Of a stretch of DNA of 64,000 nt, positions 44,498 to 55,779 are shown piece by piece (within the stretch, counting starts at the first letter, position 1; each line of letters begins with the position of its first letter). The stretch spans positions 307,332,485 through 307,396,484 of the forward strand of contig NC_079147.1 in NCBI RefSeq assembly GCF_945859685.1. The letters are read 5' to 3'. Origin of the DNA: Eupeodes corollae (lineage: Eukaryota > Arthropoda > Insecta > Diptera > Syrphidae). The translations under genes were made by a program, and so were the position numbers. The notes below the pieces were generated by a model. It searched no databases and was not told where the DNA came from. It saw only the letters and a program-made list of their open reading frames with translations.

Positions 44498-45848
44498 GCT
44501 GCGCTTATGTATAGATTTTCGGCAGTTAAATAAAGTTACACAGAAAAAGAATTTTCCGATTCCTTTAATCGAAGATATGTTAGATGGGCTAAGGGGAAAA
44601 CATTACTTTTCGTTGCTCGATTTGAAAAGTGGTTTTCAACATGTACAAATGGAAGAGGACTCTATAAAATACACTTCTTTTGTGACCCCTTTAGGTCAAT
44701 TTGAGTACCTCGTTGTTCCATGTGGACTGAAGAACGGACCTGCTGTTTTTCAGCAGTTTATAGAGCAAAAATTTAAAAACCTTATACGTTCTGGTAAACT
44801 TCGGGTGTATTTTGATGACTTATTAATCGCGACGGAAACCAAAGACGAACATTTTCAGATTTTGCATGAAGTTTTTTCAATAGCCCACCAATTTAGACTA
44901 GAATTTCGCTTTGATAAATGCATGTTTATGCATGAATCAATAACATATTTAGGCTATGAGGTTTCGATGAGTGGTATAAGACCAAACGCTGACGGTAAGC
45001 GCGCTGTGATGGAATATCCAATACCTTCAAATATTAAAGCATTGCATTCTTTTTTAGGTCTTTGTTCTTATTTTAGAAAGTTTGTTAAAGATTTTTCAAT
45101 CATCGCTAAGCCTTTGTACGACGTTTTGAAAGAAGATGCAAAGTTTGTTTTTGGAAAAGAAGAACTGCATGCTTTTGAAACATTAAAAGACAAACTTATT
45201 GACTCGCCAGTTTTAAGCATTTATAATCCAAATTCTGAAACTGAACTTCACTGTGATGCGAGTAACCTTGGTTTTGGTGCAGTACTACTGCAGCGTCAGG
45301 AAGACAAAATGTTTCACCCCATTTTCTTTTTTTCAAAACGAGCTACTGTACAGGAATCAAAATACCATTCTTATGAGCTTGAAACCTTGGCAATAATTAA
45401 TGCCCTTAGACGTTTTAATATATATCTTACAGGGATAAAATTTAAGATAGTAACAGATTGTAAGTCACTTACCTTGACATTGAACAAAAAAGTTTTAAAT
45501 CCGAGAATTTCGCGCTGGGCCTTAGAGCTGCAAGAGTACGACTATTCAATAGAGCATAGAGATGGTAGGAAGATGACTCATGTTGACGCTCTTAGTAGAG
45601 TTCATAATGTTTTGATGGTGGTTGAAGCAGACTCATTTGAGAATGCATTGGCCGCAGCGCAGCAACGAGATAAGACCATTCAGAGATTAGTGGAAAATGC
45701 TAGAAGAAAGGGAAAGTTCCATTTACGAACTAGTCAATGGTCTTGTTTATCGAAAGATAAACCAAAAAATCTTTTTCTATGTTCCATTGCAAATGGAAAG
45801 AAACGTTATACAGACTCATCACGAAGCACTATGTCATGTAGGAGTTGA
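44490..45848 (+). CDS. Reverse transcriptase-RNase H, frame-broken
   Basis: The frame has no genuine ATG at its start. It continues the RT domain begun in the upstream frame (LCIDFRQLN...) after a single-base shift in a GGGTGGGTG stretch at about 44487-44495. Motif A is FSLLDLKSGFQHV (Asp codon 44619-44621) and the catalytic box is VYFDDLL (44808-44819). RNase H shows all four acidic positions: LHCDASN, YELETLA, VTDCKSL and HVDALSR. From about 45697 the integrase N-terminus continues in the next frame, so the last ~45 residues of this frame are out of phase. It would copy the RNA genome into DNA in the cytoplasmic particle. Confidence 0.9.
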   Translation: MGELRLCIDFRQLNKVTQKKNFPIPLIEDMLDGLRGKHYFSLLDLKSGFQHVQMEEDSIKYTSFVTPLGQFEYLVVPCGLKNGPAVFQQFIEQKFKNLIRSGKLRVYFDDLLIATETKDEHFQILHEVFSIAHQFRLEFRFDKCMFMHESITYLGYEVSMSGIRPNADGKRAVMEYPIPSNIKALHSFLGLCSYFRKFVKDFSIIAKPLYDVLKEDAKFVFGKEELHAFETLKDKLIDSPVLSIYNPNSETELHCDASNLGFGAVLLQRQEDKMFHPIFFFSKRATVQESKYHSYELETLAIINALRRFNIYLTGIKFKIVTDCKSLTLTLNKKVLNPRISRWALELQEYDYSIEHRDGRKMTHVDALSRVHNVLMVVEADSFENALAAAQQRDKTIQRLVENARRKGKFHLRTSQWSCLSKDKPKNLFLCSIANGKKRYTDSSRSTMSCRS

Positions 45849-45909
45849 AAAGTGCTACGATTTCTTAAAAAAAACTTATTGGTTTCCTTTGATGAAAGGC
45901 AAAAATTAA
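45697..45909 (+). pseudogene. Integrase N-terminal (HHCC) zinc-finger segment, frame-isolated
   Basis: Reads ESSIYELVNGLVYRK, THHEALCHVGVEKCYDFLKK and YWFPLMKGKN before a stop at 45907-45909. The two His of the HHCC finger are here; the two Cys (GSCLKC near 45925-45935) are in the next frame. Shifts flank it: one in AGAAAGGGAAAG near 45700-45712, one in GGCAAAAATTAAAAAC near 45899-45915. Confidence 0.85.
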
Positions 45910-45937
45910 AAACTATATTGGCTCTTGTCTCAAATGT

Positions 45938-46855
45938 ATGCACTTTTCCCCACCAACAGGTAAGAAGGAAGGTGTCTTGCACAGTATTCCAAAAGGCGAC
46001 AAGCCATTTGACACCATTCATATAGACCATTATGGTCCGTTACCGTGCTCCGTGCGCAACGTAAGAAAACATGTGTTAGTAGTTGTAAATGCGTTTTCTA
46101 AATTTACAAAATTGTATCCTGTTAGAACAACTAACACTAAAGAGGTAATAAAATCTTTAGAGACTTATTTTTCAAGCTATAGCAAACCTTTAAGAATTAT
46201 ATCAGACCGTGGTAGTTGTTTCACGTCAGACCAGTTTTTAGATTTTTGTAAAAACAATTGCATCCAGCACATTAAAATTGCAACAGGTTCACCTCAATCA
46301 AACGGCCAGGTAGAGCGCATAAACAGGAGTCTTACGCCGATGTTAGCCAAAGAAAGTGAATTGGAGCCAGGTGATTGGACTAAACACTTAAGCAAAGTTG
46401 AATTCGCTCTTAACAATTATGAAAACAAAAGCACCGGTTTTGCCCCAAGCACTTTGCTTTTTGGGATCCGGCAGAGGGGTGATATTCAAGACAATATATG
46501 TGAATATCTTCAAAACCATGTATTCATAGAAGATACTAGGGATTTAAAAACAATAAGACAGGAAGCTCATGAAAAGACTGTTCGTAGCCAGGAAGCTAAC
46601 AAAGTTTATTTTGATAAGCATCACAAAAAGCCTTATCCATACAAAATAGGTGACTTTGTTCTAATTAAGAACGTAATTAACACACCCGGTGTGAGTAAAA
46701 AACTTATGGCCAAATTCAAAGGTCCATTCGAAATAATAAAAACACTTCCAAATGACAGATATCTAATAAGAGACTAGAAAATTTGCAAATCTCACGAAAA
46801 ACCATATGAAGGGGTAGCATCTCCTGAAAACATGAAGCCATACTTATTTCAGTGA
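45938..46855 (+). CDS. Integrase core and C-terminal domain with premature stop
   Basis: The catalytic triad is complete: Asp in IHIDHYGPL (46025-46027), Asp in ISDRGSCF (46205-46207) and Glu in QSNGQVERINR (46313-46315). A GPY-like segment (KLMAKFKGPFEI) follows. TAG at 46775-46777 interrupts the frame after NDRYLIRD, but the same frame continues to a second stop at 46853-46855 and still encodes PYEGVASPENMKPYLF, the usual last motif of mdg3-like integrases. The TAG therefore looks like a single-base loss of a sense codon. The enzyme would insert element DNA in the nucleus. The first Met in this frame is internal to the true domain. Confidence 0.9.
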
Positions 46856-47178
46856 CGACTCAAAGGTGTCGATGTTTATTTAGTTTTGTATTTATATATC
46901 GATAAATCCATATTATTTTGTATTGTATAACTTTTTAGTGACAGAGATGATTTGTTTTCATTAAATGTTGAGTATTTTATATACTTTTCGTAAAAACATT
47001 ATTTCAATGTGAAAAAATATAAACTATTATATTCATTTAATAAGTCGATTCGTATAAATTTATTTGTGTATTTTAATATGTATCTATTGATTTAATACCT
47101 AATAACATACAAAATTGTTAAATGATTATACGTATGCATAACATTATGTTGTAAAAATCGAGGTCGATTCGTTTTTTT

Positions 47179-47192
47179 AAGAAGGGTGGAGT
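47179..47192 (+). promoter_or_regulatory. Polypurine tract
   Basis: AAGAAGGGTGGAGT sits directly before the 3' LTR, where plus-strand DNA synthesis is primed. A run of T precedes it. Confidence 0.85.
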
Positions 47193-47498
47193 TGTAAGAA
47201 ATATTAATTGAAACACCCTATTTTCTTATATAATACTCTTAATAATAGTTACCGTATTTTATTTACATTTAAGAACTTCATTATGATGTTTAAATCCAAC
47301 AATCGTTCGATATTACAGCTTTTTCTATTACCATGATATTATGTATGCGTTTTCGTAGCTGTACCAAAACTTCTAATATAAGTATACCAATTGTAAACTA
47401 TTTTTAAGCTAGTCAGTTGCAATAAAACCTTTATTATCGAAGCATCGTTTGTCTACTTATTTTATTTGGTTTTGCATTTTCACTCCGTGCCCCTTATA
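47193..47498 (+). repeat. 3' LTR
   Basis: Base-for-base match to the 5' LTR over 306 bp by eye, including the unusual TATA end. AATAAA at 47421-47426. Followed by the duplicated target CAAG (47499-47502). Confidence 0.95.
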
Positions 47499-47502
47499 CA
47501 AG

Positions 47503-47750
47503 ATTCCACCACCACGTCATGCTGCTGTTCTATCTCTTCTCCGCATGAAAGCTCTTTTTGCAATGGACGAATGCCTCAGAATGCAATACAAAGCCTTCAT
47601 TAAGGAGTTATTGAATTGGGTCATATGGAGAAGGTAACTCAACCGCCTGTTGCCGGAAAACACTTCTACATGCCCCACAGAGCCGTCGTTAAAAATACTA
47701 TAGCACTACAACTAAGCTGAGAGTTGTCTTTAATGTTTACGCTGGAAATT
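47503..47750 (+). pseudogene. BEL/Pao pol fragment
   Basis: Starting right after the target duplication, the frame reads IPPPRHAAVLSLLRMKALF and QYKAFIKELL. After a one-base shift it reads LGHMEKVTQPPVAGKHFYMP and HRAVVKNTIA. This is the segment before the RT core of BEL/Pao elements (..YK.FM.EYL.LGHM..V........YLPHHAV.K). The continuation is degraded by a stop. The preceding part of the element was not recognised to the left of the inserted gypsy element. Confidence 0.8.
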
Positions 47751-47939
47751 AAGGTCTCCCATATAAATGAAAAATAAGCGTTAATTTTATAAAACTACAA
47801 TGAACTTTATTTATTGAACTGGAACAACCGATTCGTTATGAAGTTCGTACTAGACTAAATTAATAATATATAAATACATAGAAAAAAGGTTGGTTCTGGC
47901 GGGAACAAACCCCTATTCTCAAGATTGAACTTACAGTAG

Positions 47940-48915
47940 TTTCTTTTTAACTCGTACTAGGTGAGCGTTTAAAGCCCATCTTCAACAACCTGATAGGGGT
48001 TCTTATCAGTGTGGTTTAAGGCCAGGAAAGTGTGCAGTCGATCAAACATTAACATTATAGCAGATCTGAAAAAAAAAAACCCGAAGAACATCAAACCCAC
48101 GATCTTTTCCATAGATTTCACGGCCGCATATGATAGCCTCTAGGAGCAGTAAAAAGCTATCAGCATCTCTGCCAAACTTGTCCGTTTGTGCAGGATGACA
48201 CAACTTAACAGAACCTTTCGATGTCAAAAAGGCTTGAGATTTCTTTAAGATCGTTCTTGAAAGAATAGCTTCAACACTCGTTCAAAACTCTGTCCAATCT
48301 CTACCATATGCTTAAGACCTTAAGACATCGAAAAAACTCAGCGTGATGTCAATGGAGCTTTTGCGAGCACTTAGGCAGAGGCGGCAAAAATGGGTTTAAT
48401 GTTATGTGAACTCAAAACAAAGCGCAACACCGGCGCCGCCATCTCGTTGAAAACGTCACCATCGACAGATGTAACTTTGAGGTGTTTAAGGACTTTTTCT
48501 ACCTAAACTCCGCTATGAACACAGAAAACAGCAAAACCAACTCTTGCTAACCGCTGTTTATTTGGTCTAAGAAAGCAATTGGGTAGCAAAGCCCTCTCCC
48601 CGTCCTGATATACGGTGCAGAAGCATAGACTATGACAAAAGCGGATTAAAGCGCCTTGAGTCGTTTCGAGAGAAATGTTGTTCGCGTGTTCTACAGTAAC
48701 GTATGCACAGAAGGTGAGTGGAGGAGAAGATGGAACGACAAGCGAGCCAAATGGCTGGGTCACGTAGATCACAGAGAAACCAATGCTCCGGCTCAGCAAG
48801 TCTTCGAATCCACTCCCACAGGTTAGCGCAGTAGAGGAAGGACCAGTTAGCACGCACAAGTCAAAAGTGATCTCAACCAACTTGGGGTACGCAACTGGTG
48901 ACATCAAGCTAGGGA
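47940..48915 (+). pseudogene. LINE reverse transcriptase relic
   Basis: Plus-strand frames give YQCGLRPGKCAVDQTLTL (fingers motif), FSIDFTAAYDSL (motif A), scattered middle pieces, then KRLESFREKCCSRV, and near 48785-48910 an APAQQVFES.P.G..RRGR-like tail. Stops and shifts are frequent. The 142-residue minus frame at 48503-48931 is its shadow. Confidence 0.7.
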
Positions 48916-51149
48916 CTGAGCTAGATGGCAAAGTTTGTTAGGTGAAGCGTGTTTACACAAAACTGTAGTGTCACCTTAAGTTTGTACTTGACAATACCTT
49001 GACAATATTTATGAAATTTAGCTTAATCTGAAATGCATTCCCGGAATTTCGAGCTATACGCAGAATTGTTTAAGGACTTGTATCAATAAAAAACGAAAGA
49101 CATAAGGCATTGCGGTGCTGTTCACGATTAATAATTACCCCTTAATAAAATGTTGAATTCGAATATTATGAGCTTTTGATTAACGTTGAAGTTCTAAACA
49201 GAAGGACAAAGGGTCATATAAAGAACAGGCATCTCTACCGAGAGTATCAATTATGTTTTAATATTTTCTACCTCGCTTATAATCTTTTGGGATCAGCTAT
49301 TAAATTGTAGACCCTCTTTATTTTAACAAAAAGACCCACAGCAGCAAAATAAAAATGGTTAAAAGTTGTTTGACGCTGTAGACCCTTATTTTTCATCACG
49401 AGTTGTCGCACTACCAAATTTATTTATTCATAATTAATTTTTGATGCGCGGTTTTGATGTTAAAAGCTGACATGTGTCAGCCTCGACTTTTATTTCCTTT
49501 CTTTATTACACTTTTAAGTACGAGTACTAACCTCGTATCTAAAGGGAAACACAAGCGAGTATGTGATACTTTATTCATTTAATTTTTGTTTGTAAGAATT
49601 AAGGCCTATGAAACTTGCTTTATTTGTATTTCCCATCACTTCCTTAAATCAGATATCCTGCCATCCTCTAAACGCATATGATCCTTTGCTCTATAGCCTA
49701 TATGATTACTTTTTAAATAATTGATCTAAATCATAAAACCCCATCTAAAAACCCGCAGCTTATAGGTACCTATCTCTCACCTAACCTTTTACTTTATTAT
49801 TAACATCCTAATGCCGTCGTAACTTTTTGTTGCTGTTGTAACCGAACAAATAAATGATATTCATAATAAGCATCGTAACGCCCATAAAATGTGTCATCAA
49901 AAACCGACGGCATGGGTAAATTCGAATACAAAATAAACCAAAAAATAAAAACAATATTTAATCCCTCAGCAGTGCAGTGGTATCCACATCCAATGGGGAC
50001 TCAATAGCTCTCTGAAGCACTCTTGAGGTAGCAAAAATTTGGTACTATATTCGAAGCCGAAGTCACAACACATTACCCCTCACAAAAATATAATCTTCTC
50101 GAATCTCACGAAACAAACGTAATAACAATAAATCCCACCCGAAAAAAATATCGTTCAACAAAAGAACGGCCATATAATCCGAACTGAGAACTCCATAAAT
50201 TTCAAGTGCGACAATAAAATTTCGGGCTCGCTATACGCCCGCCTCCCCCAACTCCTCCATCGGATGTCTCCTTCAAGCTTCGAGGGCTCATCTCACACTT
50301 TTGGAGTCGTATCTGGTTGCGCTCTAACATTTTCTGGTCACGATTTTTGTGAAATGCAATTTATTGCAGCCGCATCTAGATATACAATCCGCCGCCATAT
50401 TATGGTGGTGTGGAGTCACTATAGGCCTCCCTTTCCCTTGTCTTTCATATAAGACTCAGAACGGTAGAAATGGTATAAGAGACCCAAAAGCACATTATAG
50501 CCTGACTTTGAATTATCATTATCTTATATGCGAAAAAATATTAGCATTAAATTATCGAAAGCCAAATAGAAGCCTGAGTTGAAGTTTTAGTTAAAGTTGA
50601 AAAGGGTGTTTTTTAGAGGCATACAGCTTTTAAATGGAATACAAAAAAAGATGATTTTTTAAATTGACGTGAAATTTACTTAACTCGTAGGACGATTTTC
50701 TGACATTGTTATTTAAAAATAATTTTTCTCTAATCTTTGTGGCCGAATACGGAATTAAGACGGTTTATATTGTCCTCTAAGTGTCAATCGTTTCGAGCTA
50801 ATAATAAATCTAACCATTTCACATATCACCACAGAAAATGGACGAGTGGTGTTAAATCTCACAAAACATGGTGCAGGGAACTAAGTAAACGGGAACGTAG
50901 TCCACTGAGGGACTTAGTTCCCACTCAGTGAGAACGAAATCCACTTTAACAAAGTAGCATTAGTTCCCACGCTAGTTGTGGCCAGGCCATGTCACCAAAC
51001 AATGTCAACAAACGCTCCATCTGTCGTATTATGCCCATATTGTAGAACAATTGTTAATTAAAATTTTTAATTTGTTATTTTTTTTAGGTTTTTGATTTGT
51101 TTTTTGAATTTTTGATTTTTGTTGTGTAACACAAATGTACATGTACAGT
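48916..51149. other. Non-coding, nothing recognised
   Basis: AT-rich with no domain signal. Near 50885-50990 there is a short local near-repeat (GTAGTCCACTGAGGGACTTAGTTCCCACT / TAGTTCCCACG). No gene supported. Confidence 0.4.
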
Positions 51150-52600
51150 AGGGTGTCCCGACAATTTTTTTTTGCATTTCCTAACAAAAGACCTCTCAAA
51201 ACTTGCGTAATTGGACTTGAATTAAAAAAATATATAAAGAAAATATTAAAATTTATCTAGTGGGTTGTACCGACTTCAAAATTTTGAGAAATTGATATTT
51301 TTATGCTTTTTTCAGTTCCTTAATTTCGGTTCCTGAGCTACTATAAAGTATAAAATATTAACTTTTGATCTTATTAGGTTTAGAACATATTTGACATTTT
51401 GATTTGCGGTTTCAAATTTATAAGGTTTTAAGCTAAAAATACACCCAATAGGTGACCAAAATTGAATTTTTTTAATTTTTGATGCATATTGCTATTACCA
51501 TCATTTTCCTGGAACTTTAAACCACTGCTCTAATATAAGTCTGACACAATTTGAATTAAAGTTTCTATACCTATCCGATTTTGAAGAAAAATTCGTTTAT
51601 AAATTTGAGGCCTACCTGCACAAATGACTTAATTTATTTACACAATTCAATCCGGTAATAAAGTCGGATTTAAAGCGCAAGGATTTGAAAAGTGGGCGTT
51701 TTGTGGGCAAATATGGGTTTTTCATTGTTGTTGAAATGTTGAACTCCATTATTTGTAGACCTGATCTTATACAAAAGCCACACTTTGAAGTCCTTAGTAT
51801 TCATTCGAGAGCCTCAAAGGGTTGTGTAAAGTGCGTTGTAACAGTTTTAAAAGCAATTTTTGTGTTTTTTTTTCAAATAATGAATTCAAGACGTAGTGGG
51901 ACTATTTGTGCTATATTGGGATCATACAAAAAACTTGACGATCGGCAGCTACCTACTACAAAAGATGTCATTAAATTCATTTTTTTTGTAAGGAACGAAC
52001 TTAAACTTAAATTCAACGGAAAGGATCCTCCCCATTCAGAAATATATGCGTTTTTTTTTTTTTTTTTTAAATCGACAATATTAGGGCTGAAGCTTCGATT
52101 CCAATTGTACTAAGGAAAGAGTTATTCAATTACTTAAATCCTGTTTCGAAAGGTACAATATTGTGAAGCGATACCCTACAAACAAAAATGCTAGTTTCGA
52201 AAACAAACTGAAGTGTTTTTTAGAGTCATCTGAGAAGCTTTTCGACGTTGCTGCTTGTAAATGCACTTCATTTGAAACTTGTTCGTGTTTAAAACCAAAG
52301 AAAGTTCCAATCCATGAGAGAAGTTTGTTGTTGGATCAAAGAAATAAAAGGAAAATGGTTATAAGCGGGGTTGACAAGAAAGAAACAAATATCTTGAAGA
52401 AACGACAGCAGAGGCAAATTGAAGAGTCACAGAGGGAAGCAAAAAAATGGTCTACGCAGGAAACGGATATTGTCTCAGGAAACTGCAATGAAGAGTTGAT
52501 GCGTGAATCTTCCCTAGAAACCCATTCGGTAACAGAGGCATTCCCAACAAAACCCCCATTTGACAGAGACACCATCGACTTCAAGAGCTTATCTTAAATG
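51150..52600 (+). pseudogene. AGGGTGGG-type transposon copy 2, 5' part
   Basis: AGTAGGGTGTCCCGACA near 51149 resembles the left end of copy 1 (AGGGTGGGACGA). Downstream, MNSRRSGTICAILGSYKKLD starts at 51882 and continues with LPTTKDVIKFIFFVRNELK. After a shift at the poly-T near 52055, ASIPIV and KERVIQLLKSCFERYNIVKR follow. The frame 52163-52597 then reads NKNASFENKLKCFLESSEKL, FDVAACKCTSFETCSCLKPK and KVPIHERSLLLDQRNKRKM. The Cys cluster C-K-C-x6-C-x-C followed by KVP matches the cluster in copy 1 (40261-40310). The catalytic part is missing; the copy ends before the satellite-core element at 52752. Confidence 0.65.
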
Positions 52601-52751
52601 ATTGACAATAGAAATGCCAAATTTTGGACAAAAAAATAAGTTTAAATTCTAAGGTTATGTCCTTAATTAAAAATTATTTCTTCCTTTTTTTGTTTTTATG
52701 TGATTTGTTTAAATAATATTAATAATAGAATACGTTTAAAACTTATTTTTT

Positions 52752-53575
52752 AACTTCCCATAGGAAGTTATTGTAATGGGTCCGATTTGTCAAATTGAAA
52801 ATTTTGACATTTCTCGACGTTTCAATGTTCCTAGAGTGGAAATAAAAGATTTTTAGAAAGATGTCTGTGCGTGCGTGCGTACGTACGTTTGTACGTCCGT
52901 ACGTTCGCGACGTTTTTTTCGTCCTCCATAGCTCAAGAACCAGAAGAGATATCGACTTCAAATAAATGTTGTTATACAGATAAAAAGGCAGAAAGGTGCA
53001 GAAAGGGCTCTCAAGAAAATTGCGTGGGTGATTTTTTAACAAAACAGTTTGAAAAAAAGGTGAACATTTTGGTTAACCCTAAAAATCTTACGAACCAAAA
53101 ACGCTAGAGACTTGAATTAAATTGTATATAATAAACTGTAATGTAATACCAAAGAAATATGTTTATAAATCAAAAAACTGAAAAAAAAATTTGTCACCTC
53201 CAAAATTTTACGACTGAAATATGATTTCACCTCCAAAACAATTTCTTGCAACGAAGAATAATGTTTTTGACATCTGATAAAATTTTAAGAAAAATCGAAT
53301 TGACAGTTTTTTTATAAATAATAAAAATCTAAAAAAAACGTTACTCAAATTGGTAAAAATTTAATATCGATTCAAATATCTTTTCAAAAACTTGAAAGTT
53401 TGGGCTTCAAACTTATTTTATCTTATGAAAAAAAAATTGTTTTCAACATTCTGAAAAATGTTGAGAAAAATCGAATTGACAGTTTTTTTACAAAAAATAA
53501 AAACCTAAAAAAAATGAATAAAAGTTGGTAAAAATTGATTTTCGACTCAAATATCTTTTCAAAAATTTGAAATTT
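52752..53575 (+). mobile_element. Satellite-core element, copy B (3'-truncated)
   Basis: The hairpin AACTTCC-CATA-GGAAGTT (52752-52769), leader, ACGT microsatellite, GCTCAAGAACCAGAAGAGAT and two-plus monomers follow copy A closely, in the same orientation. The right-end block is absent; sequence diverges after about 53575. Preceded by a T run. Confidence 0.85.
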
Positions 53576-55775
53576 GTATTTTATTCAAAATCAACATCGG
53601 CCCTTAAGACTTAACCACCCTTTATATTTAAAACAAAACCATAAATTTCAAAATATATTACTCCAATTTTAAGCGTTGTTCAAACGTCAGCCTTTTCATG
53701 TTTAAATGCCGAACCAAACGTAAAAATAACTTACTTGACAGCTGTCAAAATGACAGCCAGTTGAAATAGTGTTGCCAACCTTAAAAAAAACACCTGTTAT
53801 ATGAGAAAAAAGATTAGCATTAAATTATTGAAACTCAAATAGAAGTCCAAGTCATATTTGCAGCTCAAATAAACCTCTTTATCCGAATTCAAACACACCA
53901 CCAGTTTCTAGTCACTACCGGCACACGCGGCACACCTTACCTGAGGGCCGACCTTTTGGCTAGTTGACTGACTGACTGGCTAGATGGTTCACTGATGGCA
54001 AAACTGGAAGAAGGTTAAAAGATGAAATGGCTTGAGTAACTATAACTGAAAAGCAGCAACATATCGCCCGGAGTCATTGCATGTGTACACTGTCCAAAGC
54101 ACAGAGTTCGAGTTCGGCAAACGGGAAGACAAAAATTAGTTTTATGAGATTTTTGCATGAGCGAAGAATCACAAAACCAAGAAGTACCTACTTTGTATCT
54201 ATTGTGTACAAGGAAGGGGGTGCCGGCCTTCCTCCCTGCTAGTCCCAATCGCAACTCATGGAACATGGAAGCAGTGTATAAACTCTTTGCTTTGATTATT
54301 AGTTAGTTTGCAACTTAAACTTCCGAAAACTCTTTGCGAAGAAAAAACGAACTAAAAGAGTTTACAAGACACATAAAAGATAAAAAAGTATCTAAAAAGC
54401 AACACAAAACACAACAAACGACAGATTCGTGACTATCAAGAAATTAAACATCCGCGCGATACGATCTTCAAATCGAAATTCAACTTTACGATGCGACGGA
54501 CGAAGAGACAGACTGACGTCGGACTGACGATGACGGCCGACGAACACGACAAAACGATGAAGGCGATGCGATGGCACAAAGCGTGGAGAAATGTGGGCGG
54601 GAAAAGGACGAGGGTAGGAAGTTTAAGGGGCTATCTGGATGGGTGGATAACTCCTTCGTCGCGTCGGTCGTCGTAGTCGTCCCGTTGTTTCATCAAGCAA
54701 CTCCTTCGCCTTGGTGATAGCGATATGCTTTTAGGAAGACTTCCCTCCCTCCCAAGACTAATAGAAACGGACAACTTTTCATGGTTTCCGTGCGCTGCTC
54801 ATTCGCTAGCTCACTTGCCGATGGTGCTTCGCTCATCCAAGACCCAACCAAAGGAAGATGGAAATTCTGTTTCGGAAGATAGTGGGCAATTTAAATGAGA
54901 TGGAAGGCTTTACCACCGCCACCGCCGCGCCGCGCAGAGCACCAAGTCGAACCAAATTTCGTCTTTGGTGTCTGTTATGTTGATGATGGTGTATATCGGT
55001 CTACCTTCCGGATGGAGTTTCGTGCTGCAGGAAATTGTGGTTTAGTGTCCGAAATGGAGCACGCTCCTTTGCGCCCTTCATGTTCTGTTCATCATCAGGC
55101 CATGGGTATACTCGTAACACAACAAATATACAAGTGGTGTCAGCTGTCTGTGGGTGATATGGTGAACTTACATATAGCTGCGGATGGGAGTGGAAGAAGG
55201 TATGCTTCCTCCTGGAGGTGCACTTTACCTAATAAATTCTTTTTTTAGAGGTTTAGTCTGAGCAAAAATGAAAATTCCTTTATTTTTCTTCTAAAGATAT
55301 TTTATGGATTTATTTAGTTGGTAAATATTTCCTACATTTATGCGGGTGGTCGTTTCCTCTAAGTTTCCTATAAACAATAAAGATGGGAAGGGCACCTTTT
55401 TTTATAAGGTAGTATTGTTTATTTTAAGGAATTTACATTAGAGGAGGGAGGGGAAACTTATTAGGAGCGTATAGAATTAACAGTATATTACATAATTTCC
55501 CTGTATTTGGTGTACATTTCCATTCTAACGATAATCCAGAAAAAGAACGAATAGAATTTCCCAAATTTACTTCAAAAAATGCACAGACGTTTGAACAAAA
55601 TAACTTGACAAAAAGATATAAATCACCTTAAAAGTGACTAGGCTTGTGTCAAAATAACGAATATTGTTCTCCATTTTGTATTTTTAAATGTTTCTGAGGT
55701 GTCATATCATTTTTTGGCACCAAGAAACTGTAATCAAAATTGTATATTAACTTGTCGAATAAAATCTTTACACGA
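53576..55775. other. Non-coding, probable host sequence
   Basis: Contains the 14-bp palindrome TTGACAGCTGTCAA at 53735-53748 with a nearby TGACAG repeat, GACTGACTGACTGGC near 53966, and ACCGCCACCGCCGC near 54913. Frames such as 54895-55248 (117 residues) start in a proline-coding repeat and have no recognisable domain. Confidence 0.45.
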
Positions 55776-55779
55776 GACG

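Larger units (their letters stand above)
42163..47498 (+). mobile_element. Complete Ty3/gypsy LTR retrotransposon, very recent insertion
   Basis: Two 306-bp LTRs (42163-42468, 47193-47498) read as identical, flanked by the 4-bp target duplication CAAG (42159-42162, 47499-47502). Between them lie a PBS, a gag-protease frame, RT/RNase H, integrase and a polypurine tract. There is no envelope gene. The PBS (CTCAGAAGTGGGA at about 42471-42483) resembles the tRNA-Leu complement used by mdg3/micropia/blastopia-type elements. It disrupted, or landed beside, an older BEL/Pao fragment. Three 1-nt frame breaks and one premature stop in pol contrast with the perfect LTRs. Confidence 0.95.

Noticed and set aside
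44480..44500. Programmed +1 frameshift between Gag-Pro and Pol
   Set aside because: The shift is inside the conserved RT domain rather than before it, and two similar shifts occur later in pol. Mutation or sequencing error is simpler.
48503..48931. 142-residue minus-strand open frame
   Set aside because: Antisense shadow of the plus-strand LINE relic.
54895..55248. 117-residue plus-strand frame beginning with a proline run
   Set aside because: The start is an ACCGCC repeat. The rest lacks any recognisable family or splice context.
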